Shown piece after piece: positions 12,320 to 26,400 of a stretch of DNA of 64,000 nt. Origin of the DNA: Dendrophyllia cribrosa (lineage: Eukaryota > Cnidaria > Anthozoa > Scleractinia > Dendrophylliidae); contig JAJLRJ010000007.1 in the NCBI GenBank assembly GCA_024195265.1, positions 31,785,948-31,849,947 of the forward strand, written 5' to 3'. Each line of letters begins with the position of its first letter. Position 1 is the stretch's first letter. Position numbers and translations under genes: made by a program. Below the pieces are notes generated by a model. That model worked only from the letters and a program-made list of their open reading frames with translations, ran no database searches and was not told where the DNA came from.

Positions 12320-12890
12320 GGGTAGTATAGCCATCCCAGAATCCATTTGTTAGTGCAGGCGCGACGAAAAAATGGGTGATAGTACTACAGACATTTGCTT
12401 CCGTGTTCTAAAGGAGGTAAACAAAAACAGACACAAATCTTATTGCCTTCCGATCAAAGCGTTCCTTTATTTGACTGTGTTGAGAGATTTAAGCAATAGG
12501 GAGCTTAAAATCTCATGATCCTGGGGACTCTCATTTGCTCTCCAAGAGTTTGAAACTGCTCACATTTTTACTGGAATTAATGGATGTGTTAAACTCTCAC
12601 CCTTTGCTTGTTTGATTTAATTCTCATGTCCTTTCATCAACTCATATTTTTATGTCCTTTCATACTGAGTTTGAACACAACAACTCTTCAATGCTACTAC
12701 TGTTCTTGTTTGGCCTGGGCTTACAACATATTTTTGTGTATTAGACCACTAATAAATCTACAAGCCAAGCTTCCAAGCAGCAGCAGCACCTCCATTCAGG
12801 CTGGGACAACTGACAAACAGAAGAATCCCAAAGAGCATCCTGCACAGAAAGATGATTAGATGCAGTAAGAAGATCCTTCAGCACACAGCA

Positions 12891-15800
12891 TCATGATACT
12901 TTCTTGGCTCTCCAATCAAAAAATTCATCATAGTCACTGTCATCACTGTTGCTGGTGTTTTCCTCTTGTGATTGTTTTGGAACATATTCTTTTTTAGATA
13001 CTTTTTCTTTTATTGCACTCTGTTTGTCCCGTAAAGCATCAGCTTTTAGAAAGTACAGTCTAATAGGAACAAAATCAAATGAAGAAATTAAGATCAAAGA
13101 ACCGCTTAAGTCATTAACGGGTATGTCTTAGTAATCATAGGCATTTTATTTTAATTCATAGAAAAATATTTTTTTACAAAAATAATGATGATAACATCTT
13201 AGGTCCATTGGTCCGTTTTATTAGGCTCAAAATTTGCGAATCGACTTCCTTTGATATAGTCTAGAATGTGGCCAAGTTACAAAAAAATCGTCAGAACAGA
13301 AACGCTGCAACAGAAATGCCGTCAACTTAGGAGCTTATTTCCACTTGAGGTGAAATAAATATTTATTGCACCTCGAAAAATAATATAACAACAAGAAACT
13401 GGTAGTATTGGTACAACTTACGAACCGGCTTTGGTCACTTTAAGTATTTTCCTGGTTGATAAACAACTTGTCAAAACTGCGGCATTCACGCCATGGTATT
13501 GCACACAGATTTTAGGCTTCGTTGTTTACGAATGGTAATTAAATTTGACAATTAGTCAGGGGGGACCGAATTGACTTTACAGTATGCTTGACATACAATT
13601 GGCGAATGCTCACAAACAATGCGGCTCCATTGGAGCATATATGCCTGAGAAATACACCCCAGCGTATGGTGTTACCCCCCTTTACTATGTTTTAAGAGCA
13701 AAATAATATATAATCTCGGTAAAATTAAGAGGAGAGCAATATTACATATTTAGTGCGTTTTCAGCATGTGTGTTGGTCTAAAGACTGAGTCAGTAAATTT
13801 TAATGGTTTGTAGCATTCACAATCGAACTTGCTGTAAGGTATAACGCATGCCTATACAACAAATTCTTGGTGTTGAGTGTCCATGATTATTATTTTTTGA
13901 GGCGCAATAAATATTTATTTCACCTCGGGTGGAAATAAGCTCCTAAGTTGACGGCATTTCTGTTGCAGCGTTTCTGTTCCAACGAATTTTTTGTAACTTG
14001 GCCACATTCTAGACTATATCAAAGGAAGTCGATTCGCAAATTTTGAGCCAAATAAAACCAATTTTTTTCTAGGAGGGCCTCAATGAAATGAGGGGTTTGC
14101 GCAAATCCAGATTTTGGCTCCTGTATTTATTTCGAAGAAAATCGGTTCATATTTATTAATCCCATGCTTCATTCAACTAGGAGATACAAAAATAATTATT
14201 GCCATAGTCGAAGAGTAAAAATCAAAGAAATTATGATCAAAAATTGCATCCAGGTCACAGATGAGTGCATTTTGCATCTCGAGCGAGTCACCTTAATGCA
14301 TGACTCAACGAAAAGCCCGACCTCCCCCTCCCTGGACAAGGTAGGGATTAGAAGGGAATAGTAGGGGATTTGATACAAAATCATTCCCGAGAAGGTGGGG
14401 AAGCATTTAGTAAATTTAGCTGCCCCGTTGGGGTGGGGATTTGTGCAAAGTCTGCAGTGTCAAAGTCAGCAGCTGCCTGTATGAAACTACTCAAAAACTA
14501 TAATAATGGCAAAACACAGCCACAAACCAATGAAGAGTGCCGGATCTATCGAAGACCTGGATCAATAAAAATTTTGAAATAGCAAAATGGTCCTTATGGC
14601 AAGGAGAAGAGATTGAGACAGAGTGTAATAAAAAAAAAACAGTTGAATATATTTGCCTGTGTACGGAGGCCAAAAAACAAAAATGAATACAGATATAAAA
14701 AGATTCCTACGGAGTTCAAGTTTTGACAGTGGTCAAAAACACCATTATAGTGGCTTCAAATTGCTGGTTTTTCAATAAAACTCCAGGAGTCAATGGGTTA
14801 ACAGCACAGGCCTTTAAATCCCTTTTCTCTTTAGGTTTGATAATATATTAGCAACTCTTTACAAGTCAACCATAAAAGCAATGTTAAAGAACTTTTTATA
14901 ACACACTAGTAGACAGAACCTCTCTGCCAGATGATGTTTTCAGGGCTGGTACAGGTAAATAATGAAACATTCTGAAGGGAATGATGAACAGGATCACTAG
15001 ATATAGTGAAATTGATTGTATTTTATTGTATTTTATTTACCTCTGTTCACTGAGTTCTGACAACTCTCTATCCACTCTGGACTCTTCATCTTCCCCTTCC
15101 ACTATAGACTGTGACACCTGAATACAGATTAAAATGCATATTCTGCAATTTGGATCGCATCACTTTACCTAGTTGTTTAGCAATTCACAGTCCACTCCCA
15201 ATGGAAATTAAATTACAAATTAGTGTGGGAAGGGTAAAGTGACATGATCCTAATTGCAGAATATGTGTTAATGTCTCCCAAGATCTTTCCACTATGAAGC
15301 TACATTACAGTCGCTTTAGTGTGGTTGTCCCAGTGGCCTTGTGGTTAAGGCATCTGTCCGGTTGTCAGATGACCACCTCATAATCTTTGTTGTGAAATTT
15401 CCGTTCTCAATTTAACTGTCTGTGTATATATATTTCAGAAATAGCTGTGAATCGCCTTCCAAACCAGAATAGGTTGGTGATCCAAAGATTATGAGGTAAT
15501 TACTTGTCCATATCTTCCTTCCCATGCTAATTTGAAAATAAATATATATATATATAATTTTCACTTGTAAAACAATAAGCTCCGACTCCAGTCAAGACTT
15601 TTGACAGATTTATTCTTAACGTTTCAGCCTCACGGCCTTCTTCAGGAGAATTATTGCACTATGGCTTGCTTACAACATTTCCAGGGCTCAGAGGAGCATT
15701 GTTTGAGGGACCAATCACAAGTCCTCAAAACGTATATATATATATAGCATATCAGACTATGACACGACGCAAATCGATCACGTGTATGAACCTTTATACC

Positions 15801-17449
15801 TGGTAATCTACGGTCATTATGAAAAGCCTGGTGGCGGCTTTGATTTCATTCACAGGGGAGTGTGGGGCTGAATGTGCAAACAATGCAATTATCGCTAAAT
15901 TTTTAATGAGAATGATTTTAAAATGACCACCGTGATCTTTATATAAAGATCACACATAATCTTTATATAAATACTAATATGGGTAGTAATTATTCAGGAT
16001 TCTTAGTACAACAAATGGCGACTTTAATATTTTTGTTCAGTACTGTTTTACGACATCTAGTCTTTTGCCATTCTATTTGGAATCTTCTCAACAAAATAAA
16101 CAACCAACAGTTTAACAGGTGAGCCGTTAATTGAATGACACCAGCGCCCTCATGTAAATTGCCAGGTAAGCGACTGGTTCGAAGATGCAAGCTGCTTATT
16201 TCTACTTGTTCTCTACCGCTGAAAAAAAAACATTGTCAGGTGTTTTATTTACTGTACCTGTCAATTTTGGTATAGCATTTTTCAGTAGATTATTTTTTCC
16301 TCAGAACTGTAAAATCTCAAAACTTTCAAAAGGAGCCGGGAAACAATGGGCACATGTGTTGTATGCTAATTAGTCTACTTGTTTTTCTTGTATGCTAATT
16401 TCCTCGTTGCACAAAAGTGCAATTGTTTTAATTCCGAAGGGACGCTTTTGAACAAATGTTTTTGAAGCCGTTCAAAAAACTCGCAGTACGTGTATTATCA
16501 GGTGTAAAAACTCTCGGCTTCGCCTCGAGTTTTTAAACCTGATAATACACTACTGCTCGTTTTTTAAACAGTACATATAATTTAATGATAACTTCACGAG
16601 AGTTCAGGCTCCAGGAGTAATCATCGTAACTCTTGTGAAGTTATAGTCAATGCTCCTCTATAGTTGAGTGCTCTACGATATCCATTCTACTCAAGCAACA
16701 ATAATTTAAATATAAAATTATAGATGTAATGTTTACTACATGAGTGGGAGTGTTGTATCGACCTATACAATGACGAGGCGCAGCCAAGTGAATGTATAGT
16801 GCCAATACAACACGGACGCAAATGTAGTAAACAACTTGTGAAATTCGCATAAAATTCACATGTAAATTAGATACAACCACTAGTGAGTTGTATCTGGAAT
16901 GTAAATTACATACAACCACAAGTGAGTTTTATCAAGATTGTATCTGGTATACAGGGTAACCATGTGATTGGAATGGCTCATTTCTATTTGTTAGTACCCT
17001 TATGAATTATTAATGAATTCTACAAATATATATATGTTGTGGTTCAATTTTATCCTTGGTTCAAATTTTATTTTCCTTTGTTTTTGGCTATGGTAATGTA
17101 TGATAATGACTTTTAAACAAAGGAAAATAAAATTTGAACCAAGGATAAAATTGAACCACAACATATACACTTGTATTTACTTATACTTATATTTTACAAT
17201 TTTTGCATCGAGCACTCCTACGACTTCATGAAAGACTATTTATTTTGTTTCTCTGTTTTATATATATGTAAAGTTGTTACTAGGTTATTCAACTAACTGA
17301 AATAACACAAAATAATAAAAAATCTGTACTTTGTGAATGAACAAATTTTGCTTTGCAAAACAAGAATTTGTCAGCATCAAGCCTGATTTACAGGTTGGTC
17401 CCTAAGGCCTGTCAATTGTGACAACCGTTTTGCATTAATATTACTAAAT

Positions 17450-17482
<33 letters not shown>

Positions 17483-20400
17483 CAGGACCTGTTGAATTGC
17501 TGGGGAAACACAGTGGACTTAAATTTATTCTTCAAGTTAATTTAAAATATACCTGCGCCTCTACTTGCATTGCTTTCTGAAACTTTTCCCACTCCTCCTC
17601 AGCTGGATCTTTGTACTCAACTTTTCGGACCTACAAGAAAAAAAAAAAAAAAGACAAACTTTGTGTTGTACATGTATGCAGCTCTTTCTATCAAAGTTAA
17701 CAAATAATCAGCCACCAACACAATACAGGTTTAGATTTCTTCCCTGACAGTGCGCATGCTTAGTACATGACATAGTGTGACATTGCTGCATGAATTGCAG
17801 GGCATTTAAGGATGCGCATTTAATAATTAGCACAAATGCCCTCAAGCTGCAAAACAAATACGTTATTGTACAAATGCTTGCATAACAGGCTGTCAAACAT
17901 TATATGTTTAATCAACAGTGCTGTCAAATGACAGTCATGTCAGTTAAATGTCGATCCTTTAATAGATACATACACATGTAACTCAGCTTCCTTTTAATTT
18001 TCATTTCACATTTCTAGGAAGTATTTTTATTTCATTGACAAACTATTTTAACATACCTTAGCATCTAACTTAGGATCATCAAAAAAGCCCTCTGGAATAC
18101 CTTCTGTGGGATCTCCATCACTTGCATGAAGATTTAAAGTAAAATAGTTACAGGATAAGCACAGCTGGTTCATTGTAGCAAGGTGTGAAGGGAAAAGCAA
18201 ATACAACCAAGTGCATTGTTGAGTTATATACATGAAAGCAAGTGGGAATTCGACAACAACAAAAAACAAGAGAGAAGTGACAAGTGTTTATATAACTCAA
18301 CAATGCACAAAGAACAAGTTTACTATTTCATTAAAAAAAAACTACAATGTAATGTCACATATATGATTTGCGCATGCTCATACTGGTGATGTAGGCTGTG
18401 TGCACTATACTGTAACTCTATAAATCATGTGTGTGACATACATGTAAGGGCGTGCTTTACTGAGATATAACGAACTTGACCTGACCAACCAAAGCATGAT
18501 TGTGCATTTCATTTTAACATTTTATAAATTCTAACATTAACATTATTTACAAACAAGTAAACAAACTAGTACAAGTTACTATACCCAGGATCTGGAATTT
18601 GTTCCTGTTGTTCACATTGTTTTGGCATGTCAAAGAAGTCTGAAAATAAGAAAAAAGGGAAATATTATTCAATTAATATATATTAATATATTGTCAACCA
18701 TGCTTTGTTGGGCGATGTAGCAGCTCTTGTAAGGTCTCACACCATTGGTTTGACACCCTTCGAGAGAACAATACAACAATAACAATGGCTCCTAGCCCTA
18801 ATAACAATAGCAGCTGCTGTGTTTTACAAGGTCAATGAAAATAGAGGTTTCTGAGAGCTGCTACACTACCGGTTTTGTTTAATACTCTTGCACAATACTT
18901 TAAGTAAGTTACTTTGTAATAACTTATTTAAATCATGTACAGTTGAACCGCCATGTGCGACCACCTCTCCTAAGCGACCACCTCTCCTAAGCGACCACCT
19001 CTCCTAAGCGACCACCTTGCCTAAGCGACCACCTCTCCTAAGCGACCACCTCCCCTTAGCGACCTCCTCTTAGTGTCCACCTCGCCTTAGGGACCACCTT
19101 TCATTAATGAACACTTCTCCTAAGCGACCACCTCTCCTTACAACTACCTCTACTTAGCAACCAACTCTTCTAAGAGACCACTTCTCCTAAGTGACAACCT
19201 CTCCTAAGCGACCACCTCGCCTTAGTGACCACCTCGCCTAAGCGACCACCACGCCTTAGCGACCACCTCGCCTAGGCAACCACCTCTCCTAGGCAACCAC
19301 CTCTCCTTAGCGACCACCTCTCCTAAGAGACCACCTCTCCTAAGTGACCACCTCTCCTAAGCAACCACCTCGCCTTAGCGACCACTTCTCCTAAGCGACC
19401 ACTTTTCCAAAATACCAAATTTCTTCCATTCAAATCACTATAGGTGAAACCTCTCATAAGCGTCCACCTCTCGTAAGTGAGCGAGACCACTTTTAATGCT
19501 AGAATTTAGTTTTATCGACTGAGTCGATAAGGTAAATTAACCACCGTAAAAAGATTCAAATAGCTGACGTTTCGAGCGCTAGCCCTTCGTCGGAGCGAAT
19601 CAAGGAATTGTGGGTAGTGTGTGGTTTTATATAGTAAGCGGTGGAGCTACGCTATTGGTGGAAATTTGGTGACGTGAAAAACAAATGTAGATTAGTTGAA
19701 TGAAAAGCGTTCGTTGATTCCGTGGGGTTTGAGAGTGCCGATTTGAAAGATGATTTTTTGTTCTAGGTTTTTACGGCTTTCTGTGTTACCCTGGTGTAGG
19801 GAAAGGCCGCAGATTGTCATGTGTTGTTTAGAATGGTTAGTAAGATTAAAATGGCGCGCGACTGGTTTGGATGCGTCTTTGTCATTTTTTTCAACGTCTC
19901 GGAGATGTTCACGAAAACGGTCGCCCAGTCTCCTCCCTGTTTCGCCAATGTATATCTTTTTGCAAAAAGTACATGTAATGCAGTAGATAACATTTACGGA
20001 GGTGCATGTAAAACGATCAGTGATTTTAATAGATCGTTTGGGTCCTGTTATTTTGTCCGCGTTGTGAATGAAAGGACAAGTGTTACATCGTGTGCGTGTG
20101 CATTTGAAAGTTCCCGGTACATCGTCAGATTTCAGTGCGCTCGTAACTAGAAAGTTGCCTATGTTTTTGTCACGTTTGAATGAAATTAGTGGGGGTTGTG
20201 AAAAAATTCTGCCAGTTTCGGGGTCGTTTTGGAGTAATTTGAAATTTTTTAAAATGATGCTTTTGACTGTGTTGTTGTGTGGGTGGAAAGTGAGGGTGAA
20301 TGGAATTCTCTCGTTCTCTTCCTTCTGTGGCGTTTGTAGTGCTGACTGTCTGTCGATCTGTTGTGCACGTTGTTGGCCCGTATTAACAACAGAGTCAGGG

Positions 20401-23400
20401 TACCCACGTTTCTTGAAAAACTGGCACATTTCTTCTGATTTGTTGGAAAAATCAGAGTCATCACTACATAGACGTCGAAGTCTGAGAAATTGAGAATACG
20501 GAATGGCGTTTTTAACGTGCGATGGATGTGAGGATGAATGTAACAGATAACTGTGGGAATCTGTAGGTTTGTAGTGCACACTTGTGGATAAACTGTTACC
20601 GTTGATTGAAATATTAATGTCAAGAAAAGCGACTGAGGTGAATTTCAAATTACTCCAAAACGACCCCGAAACTGGCAGAATTTTTTCACAACCCCCACTA
20701 ATTTCATTCAAACGTGACAAAAACATAGGCAACTTTCTAGTTACGAGCGCACTGAAATCTGACGATGTACCGGGAACTTTCAAATGCACACGCACACGAT
20801 GTAACACTTGTCCTTTCATTCACAACGCGGACAAAATAACAGGACCCAAACGATCTATTAAAATCACTGATCGTTTTACATGCACCTCCGTAAATGTTAT
20901 CTACTGCATTACATGTACTTTTTGCAAAAAGATATACATTGGCGAAACAGGGAGGAGACTGGGCGACCGTTTTCGTGAACATCTCCGAGACGTTGAAAAA
21001 AATGACAAAGACGCATCCAAACCAGTCGCGCGCCATTTTAATCTTACTAACCATTCTAAACAACACATGACAATCTGCGGCCTTTCCCTACACCAGGGTA
21101 ACACAGAAAGCCGTAAAAACCTAGAACAAAAAATCATCTTTCAAATCGGCACTCTCAAACCCCACGGAATCAACGAACGCTTTTCATTCAACTAATCTAC
21201 ATTTGTTTTTCACGTCACCAAATTTCCACCAATAGCGTAGCTCCACCGCTTACTATATAAAACCACACACTACCCACAATTCCTTGATTCGCTCCGACGA
21301 AGGGCTAGCGCTCGAAACGTCAGCTATTTGAATCTTTTTACGGTGGTTAATTTACCTTATCGACTCAGTCGATAAAACTAAATTCTCGTGTTTCATCCCC
21401 CCACCGACGCAGCACCACAGTTTCTCTAGAAACTAACCCCATTCACTTTTAATGCTGGTGATTTGAATTTTTCTATTGTCTTTAACCTCTGGTAAGCAAC
21501 CGCTCACCAGATACTTTGATGTTACTGCAGACGCAAATTGAATTCAGTGTTACAGTACAAGTCCGATATTATAAAAATGAAAATTTTGTCCTTTACATCA
21601 AAACTTCAATGTGATACCATATTTTGTGACGATAGGTGCTTTGTACCTTGAAATTGCTATGTCAGTCCTGAAATATGTACTAGTGGATTTTTAATTTCTT
21701 CTAAAGTTAGAATGTAAGACTTTAACATGCAAATCCTTTTTCTTCAAATTATGTTATAATTTTTAAAAAAATCTTTTTTTAGCTCTTTAGCAGATATCTG
21801 ATCAAATTAGTGGATAAGTATGTGTTGTGCTTTAAATTTTTCTTTGGTTTGAAAATTTTCAAAACAGTTTGATTTTTATTTTCCATTGTCTCAGTTTATG
21901 GTAATGAATCCGATACAAAGGGAAATAGAAATTAAACGGGTTTAAAAATTTTCCAACCAAAGAATAATTGGAACCAGAAAATTTGAACCACAACATATAT
22001 ATACGTGTTGTGGTTCAAATTTTTCCTTGGTTTAAAAATTTTCAAACCAGTTTAATTTTTATTTTCCTTTGTCCTTGATTCATTATCATAATCTAAGACA
22101 AAGGAAAACAAAATTTAAACTGGTTTGAAAATTTTCAAACCAAAGAAAAATTTAAACCACAACATATGAAGGGCCGAGAGCATGTCCAGCCTATATGACT
22201 TTTTAGGTCTTTTTTTATGTTTTCTCGCTCAGAATAGCTCAGAATAGCCTCATTTTATCGTACAGCGAATAATATCACAAGCCCTTGTCGAATTTGCACT
22301 AACCCTAAGGAATTTGACCAATTTCACCTGAAAAAAGCAGAGTTCTGGCCCTCCAGTGCTTTGACGGTACATTCAGAGCGCAATTTCGAAGCCATTTGAA
22401 AGCAGTTTGGCCGTGAGAATACGCGACTGCAATACTTCTGACCAGTGCCAACAACTAAACGAAAATACCGTTATTTACGCACGCACGCCTGGCTCGCTTA
22501 TCTATCGTGAGCTCACTACGGCAACACATCGCCTCTGTAGCGTGTGTGTAAGCCAACGTGTATGAGGCCCGTCCGGTGATTGAAAGACATCATTAAGTCC
22601 GGAAATCCTTGAGTCTCTAGCACTTCTCAAAGAAACGAGTCGTGTTTCTTGTCCTTCCTTGTGTCTGAAGCGCCATTTAGCGCTCGAGGTGAAAAACGGA
22701 CCTTGGTCGGGAAGACGAGCCGGCAGGAAAGTCTGGAATCACTTCGGATCAGAAAAGGGGCAGCGTTGAGAGTTGTGGGCCATTTCCCATCCCGTGCCGT
22801 GGTCGAAATGCCCGATATCCGAAGTGCTTTGAGACTTATAGTATTTTGCAAAAACTTTCGGGCGGGAACTCCATTTCGGTTTTGTTGTAGGATTTCCCGA
22901 CATGCTTTGCGACAGTGGTAGATGGGTCCGCTGTGTGTGGTCGGGCACTTGAAATACAGCTTTGGGCAGCTCGAAGTGAGACGGCGGGAAGACGTTTCGC
23001 ATTTGGAGTCTTTAATGCAACATTAAATTCGATCTAAAAGGATTTTGAAATCGAGACACGCGTTTTGATGCGTATCAACCTTTAAATAATAAAACTTAGC
23101 CTGAAGTGAGCATGTGTTCGTCGGTGGACTAGTGGTTTGGTCGGGGATTTGCGCTCGGACGGCTCCGGGTTCGAATCACGCTCAGCATCATTTTTTTTTT
23201 TTTTTTTTTCCCTTCGAACTGGACATTATGAAAGTGATTTACTTTTTTTGCGTTCGTCAAAATTCCTTACGTTTAATTTTAAAAAAATATCGAACCGTGT
23301 CAGTGCGAAAACAGAAGCTTACCGCAATATTGCGTTACAATAGGAGCCTTTGATTGATTGATTTTTTTTTTTGCATACGGTATTTCTCGAAAACGACGGA

Positions 23401-26400
23401 AAAAACAACGGAAAAAAATTCGGAACAATGTTTTGCAACTAATTTCTAGTTCACATGCCAAAATTGGACAAATCTGAGCAAGAAAAAATAAAAAAGGCCT
23501 AAAAAGTCATATAGGCTGGACATGCTCTCGGCCCTTCATATATAACACATCACCTGATGGTAAATTAGATTGTCCATCTGTAAGGCTGTTGTTAGTACTA
23601 TCCACTTCATCATCTTCTTTCTCTTTCAAACTGTTTTAGTTAATTAAAAAAAAAAACTTATCATCACACAAGCATGATAACTAGGTCAATTAACCTATTT
23701 CCTTTGTCAAACATTTTGAATGTGTTTATAGGAGAAGGTGGGCTGGCTGAGTTAACAAAATCTCAGTCATGTCCAATACTGTCGCACTGATACGGACCGT
23801 GAGTAAACGTTGACGGTCCGTACAAAACGTACGGATCGTCATCCTCGCTTACGGTCCGTAACCTTCAAACTTTGCGTAACTATACGGTCCGTGTTCTGTC
23901 TGTATACGGAGCGTGCATCTCATTATCACACTCAGTCAGTGTGAATAACTTTTTACTGTCCGTACGATTCGTACGAACCGTACGTTTCGCACGGAACGTT
24001 ATCCTTGCTTACGGTCCCGGTGTTCTGTCTGTATACGGAACATGCATCTCATTATCACACTCAGTCAGTGTGAATAACTTTTTACTGTCCATACGATTCG
24101 TATGAACCGTACGTTTCGAACGGACCGTGTTCCCTCTGTATACGGAACGTGCATCTCATTATCACACTTAGTCACTGTGAATAACTTGTTACTGTCCAAT
24201 CGATTCGTACGAACCGTACGTTTCGTACGGAACGTATCCTTGCTTACGGAGCGTGCATATATCTCGTTCTTTAAGCGTGAGGCGACAAACAACTTTAGGC
24301 GACAAACAGCGCGCCACTACACCAAATATCTATTTTACTACGATACGCTTTCACATATAAACAAACACGCGAGCCGAAAACTAAACCCGAACATTCACGC
24401 GAGAGGAAATAAGGAACCTACACGCGACAAATAACGTGCCACTACACCAAATATCTATTTTGCTACGATACGCTTTCACGTGCATATATCTCGTTCTTTA
24501 AGCGTGAGGCGACAAACAACGTGCCACTGCACTAAATATCTATCTTACTGTGCTACGCTTTCAAATATAAACAAACACGCGAGCCGAAAACTAAACCCGA
24601 ACATTCACGCGAGAGAAAATAAGGAACCAACACATATATCTCGTTCTTTAAGCGTGAGGCGACAAACAGCGCGCCACTACACCAAATATCTATTTTACTA
24701 CGATACGCTTTCAAATATAAACAAACACGCTAGCCGAAAACTAAGCCCGAACATTCACGCGAGAGGAAATAAGGAACCTACACGCGACAAATAACGTGCC
24801 ACTACACCAAATATCTATTTTGCTACGATACGCTTTCACAAACACACAAGCCGAAAAAAATAAACCCGAATATTCACGCGAGAGAAATGAAGAAAATGCA
24901 TATCTATTTCGTTCTTTACCATTCAAACGAATGCAACGTCATGACAAAACGGACAACTTTCGCGACATTAGCAAGGAGGCGCGAGTCAATATTAGCGCGG
25001 GGAGGCATTAAATCAAAACACGCCACTCCACCAAACATAAAATGCACGATTCAAACGATATAAAAATTAACAACCCTTCCCACGATCGAAACAACAGTCA
25101 GAATATACATTCATTTAATCATTTATAGTAGCACACTTATCACATATCAAATCAATAATGTCATTGTTCACTTTTAGTTTAGTAAACTGCCTTCACATCG
25201 ATTTAGTTTATCTCCGTTTCACTTCTTTTTTGGCAGGCCATTTAAATATAGCACTTTGTTATAGTCAATGTCAAAATAAAACCAGGAATGCCGCTTCTGA
25301 CCCGCATTGTTTAAGATAAAATCTATCTGCCTTGCTCTTTCTCAGCTCCTTTAGTTGTGCCCCAAAATTGAGAAGACATAATCCACTCTGCAATCAATGT
25401 GGGCTCGCATCCATTGCCTATAAGAAATAACACCATTTTGAAGGTTTCCGTATCGCCCAGTGGCTTCTTCCAAAATATTATCCTCATCTCCATTGGCCAT
25501 GCTTTGAAAGGGGAAAACGCATCTCCATTCAACACTTTAACCAGTTTTTTTTCTTTCCAATCCTCGGCAATAGCAACACTTATTTCTCACCCTCGTCCCC
25601 ATGCCTTTCGGCTTGCTTTTTGTAGCTTACTGCCTAAAGAGGCGTAAGCTACTATGCTATCTGTTTGAGTGAGTGAGTGAGTGAGTGTAATAATAGAATC
25701 CGAGCCCACAACGAACTCTGCCGATTTCGACCCGATATACCCCGATGTTAACTCCTTTTTTGTTTTGGAACCTCGTCGGTTGTTTAACGTTTGTTGAGGA
25801 TAGCTTCGCAACCTCGTCGGTTGTTCAACGTTTGTCGAGGATAACTTCGAATGGCCCGAATCGAATGTTCACTCAGAGAAGACCATCAGATTTCTAACAA
25901 ATATGGCCGCCCGTGAACTCCACGCCTCCATTTTGTAGACGTTCATTTTGCATAACCGGAATGAAAGCACGCCTTTTAGGACTTCGAAATGGAAAGAAAA
26001 AGTCGTTTAGAAGATTTTTATGCCTTTGTAGTTGTGGTTTGAGAGGTGAAAGCGATGAAATTTGTCACAAGTGAGGACATGTATTCTTTCAGAATTTATA
26101 CTCGAAGCGGCATCGCAGACTTTACTAAGGATTTTCAAGCATTCCTGGAAAAATACGGTAAAGAAAGTTACATTTTTTAACGTCCATTTACTTTGTAAGA
26201 AACATTTCATAGACTGTTTCTTTGTCTTATTAGTGGCTTTTGAGAAATATGTAGAAAACTTGACCACAATCGGTCGAGCGAGAAATTCGCCAGATGCTGA
26301 ACAAATTTGCGTGGCCGACAGTTTCCTTGATGCGATAATTTGACGCGTTTTGCTCTTGAGACTAAACTAAGTTGGATAAGAATGGCATTCTATATACACA

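Larger units (their letters stand above)
19501..21443. mobile_element. Penelope-like element as an inverted, truncated pair
   Basis: The insertion is bounded by direct repeats of CACTTTTAATGCT (19488-19500 and 21444-21456). Arms of about 745 bp (19501-20247 and 20636-21388) are near-perfect inverted repeats. Each carries the C-terminal GIY-YIG endonuclease of a Penelope-like element and a terminal segment with a hammerhead-like motif. The 390-bp spacer belongs to the longer, minus-strand copy. A 55-bp tail ending CTAGAAACTAACCCC is present only at the right. Confidence 0.9.

Noticed and set aside
20068..20493. Plus-strand open frame of 141 residues
   Set aside because: It reads the antisense of the minus-strand Penelope-like copy and then the other-arm sequence; no independent coding signal.
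23112..23190. Functional tRNA gene
   Set aside because: Box A and box B are good but acceptor and anticodon stems do not pair, so it is annotated as a tRNA-derived insertion.
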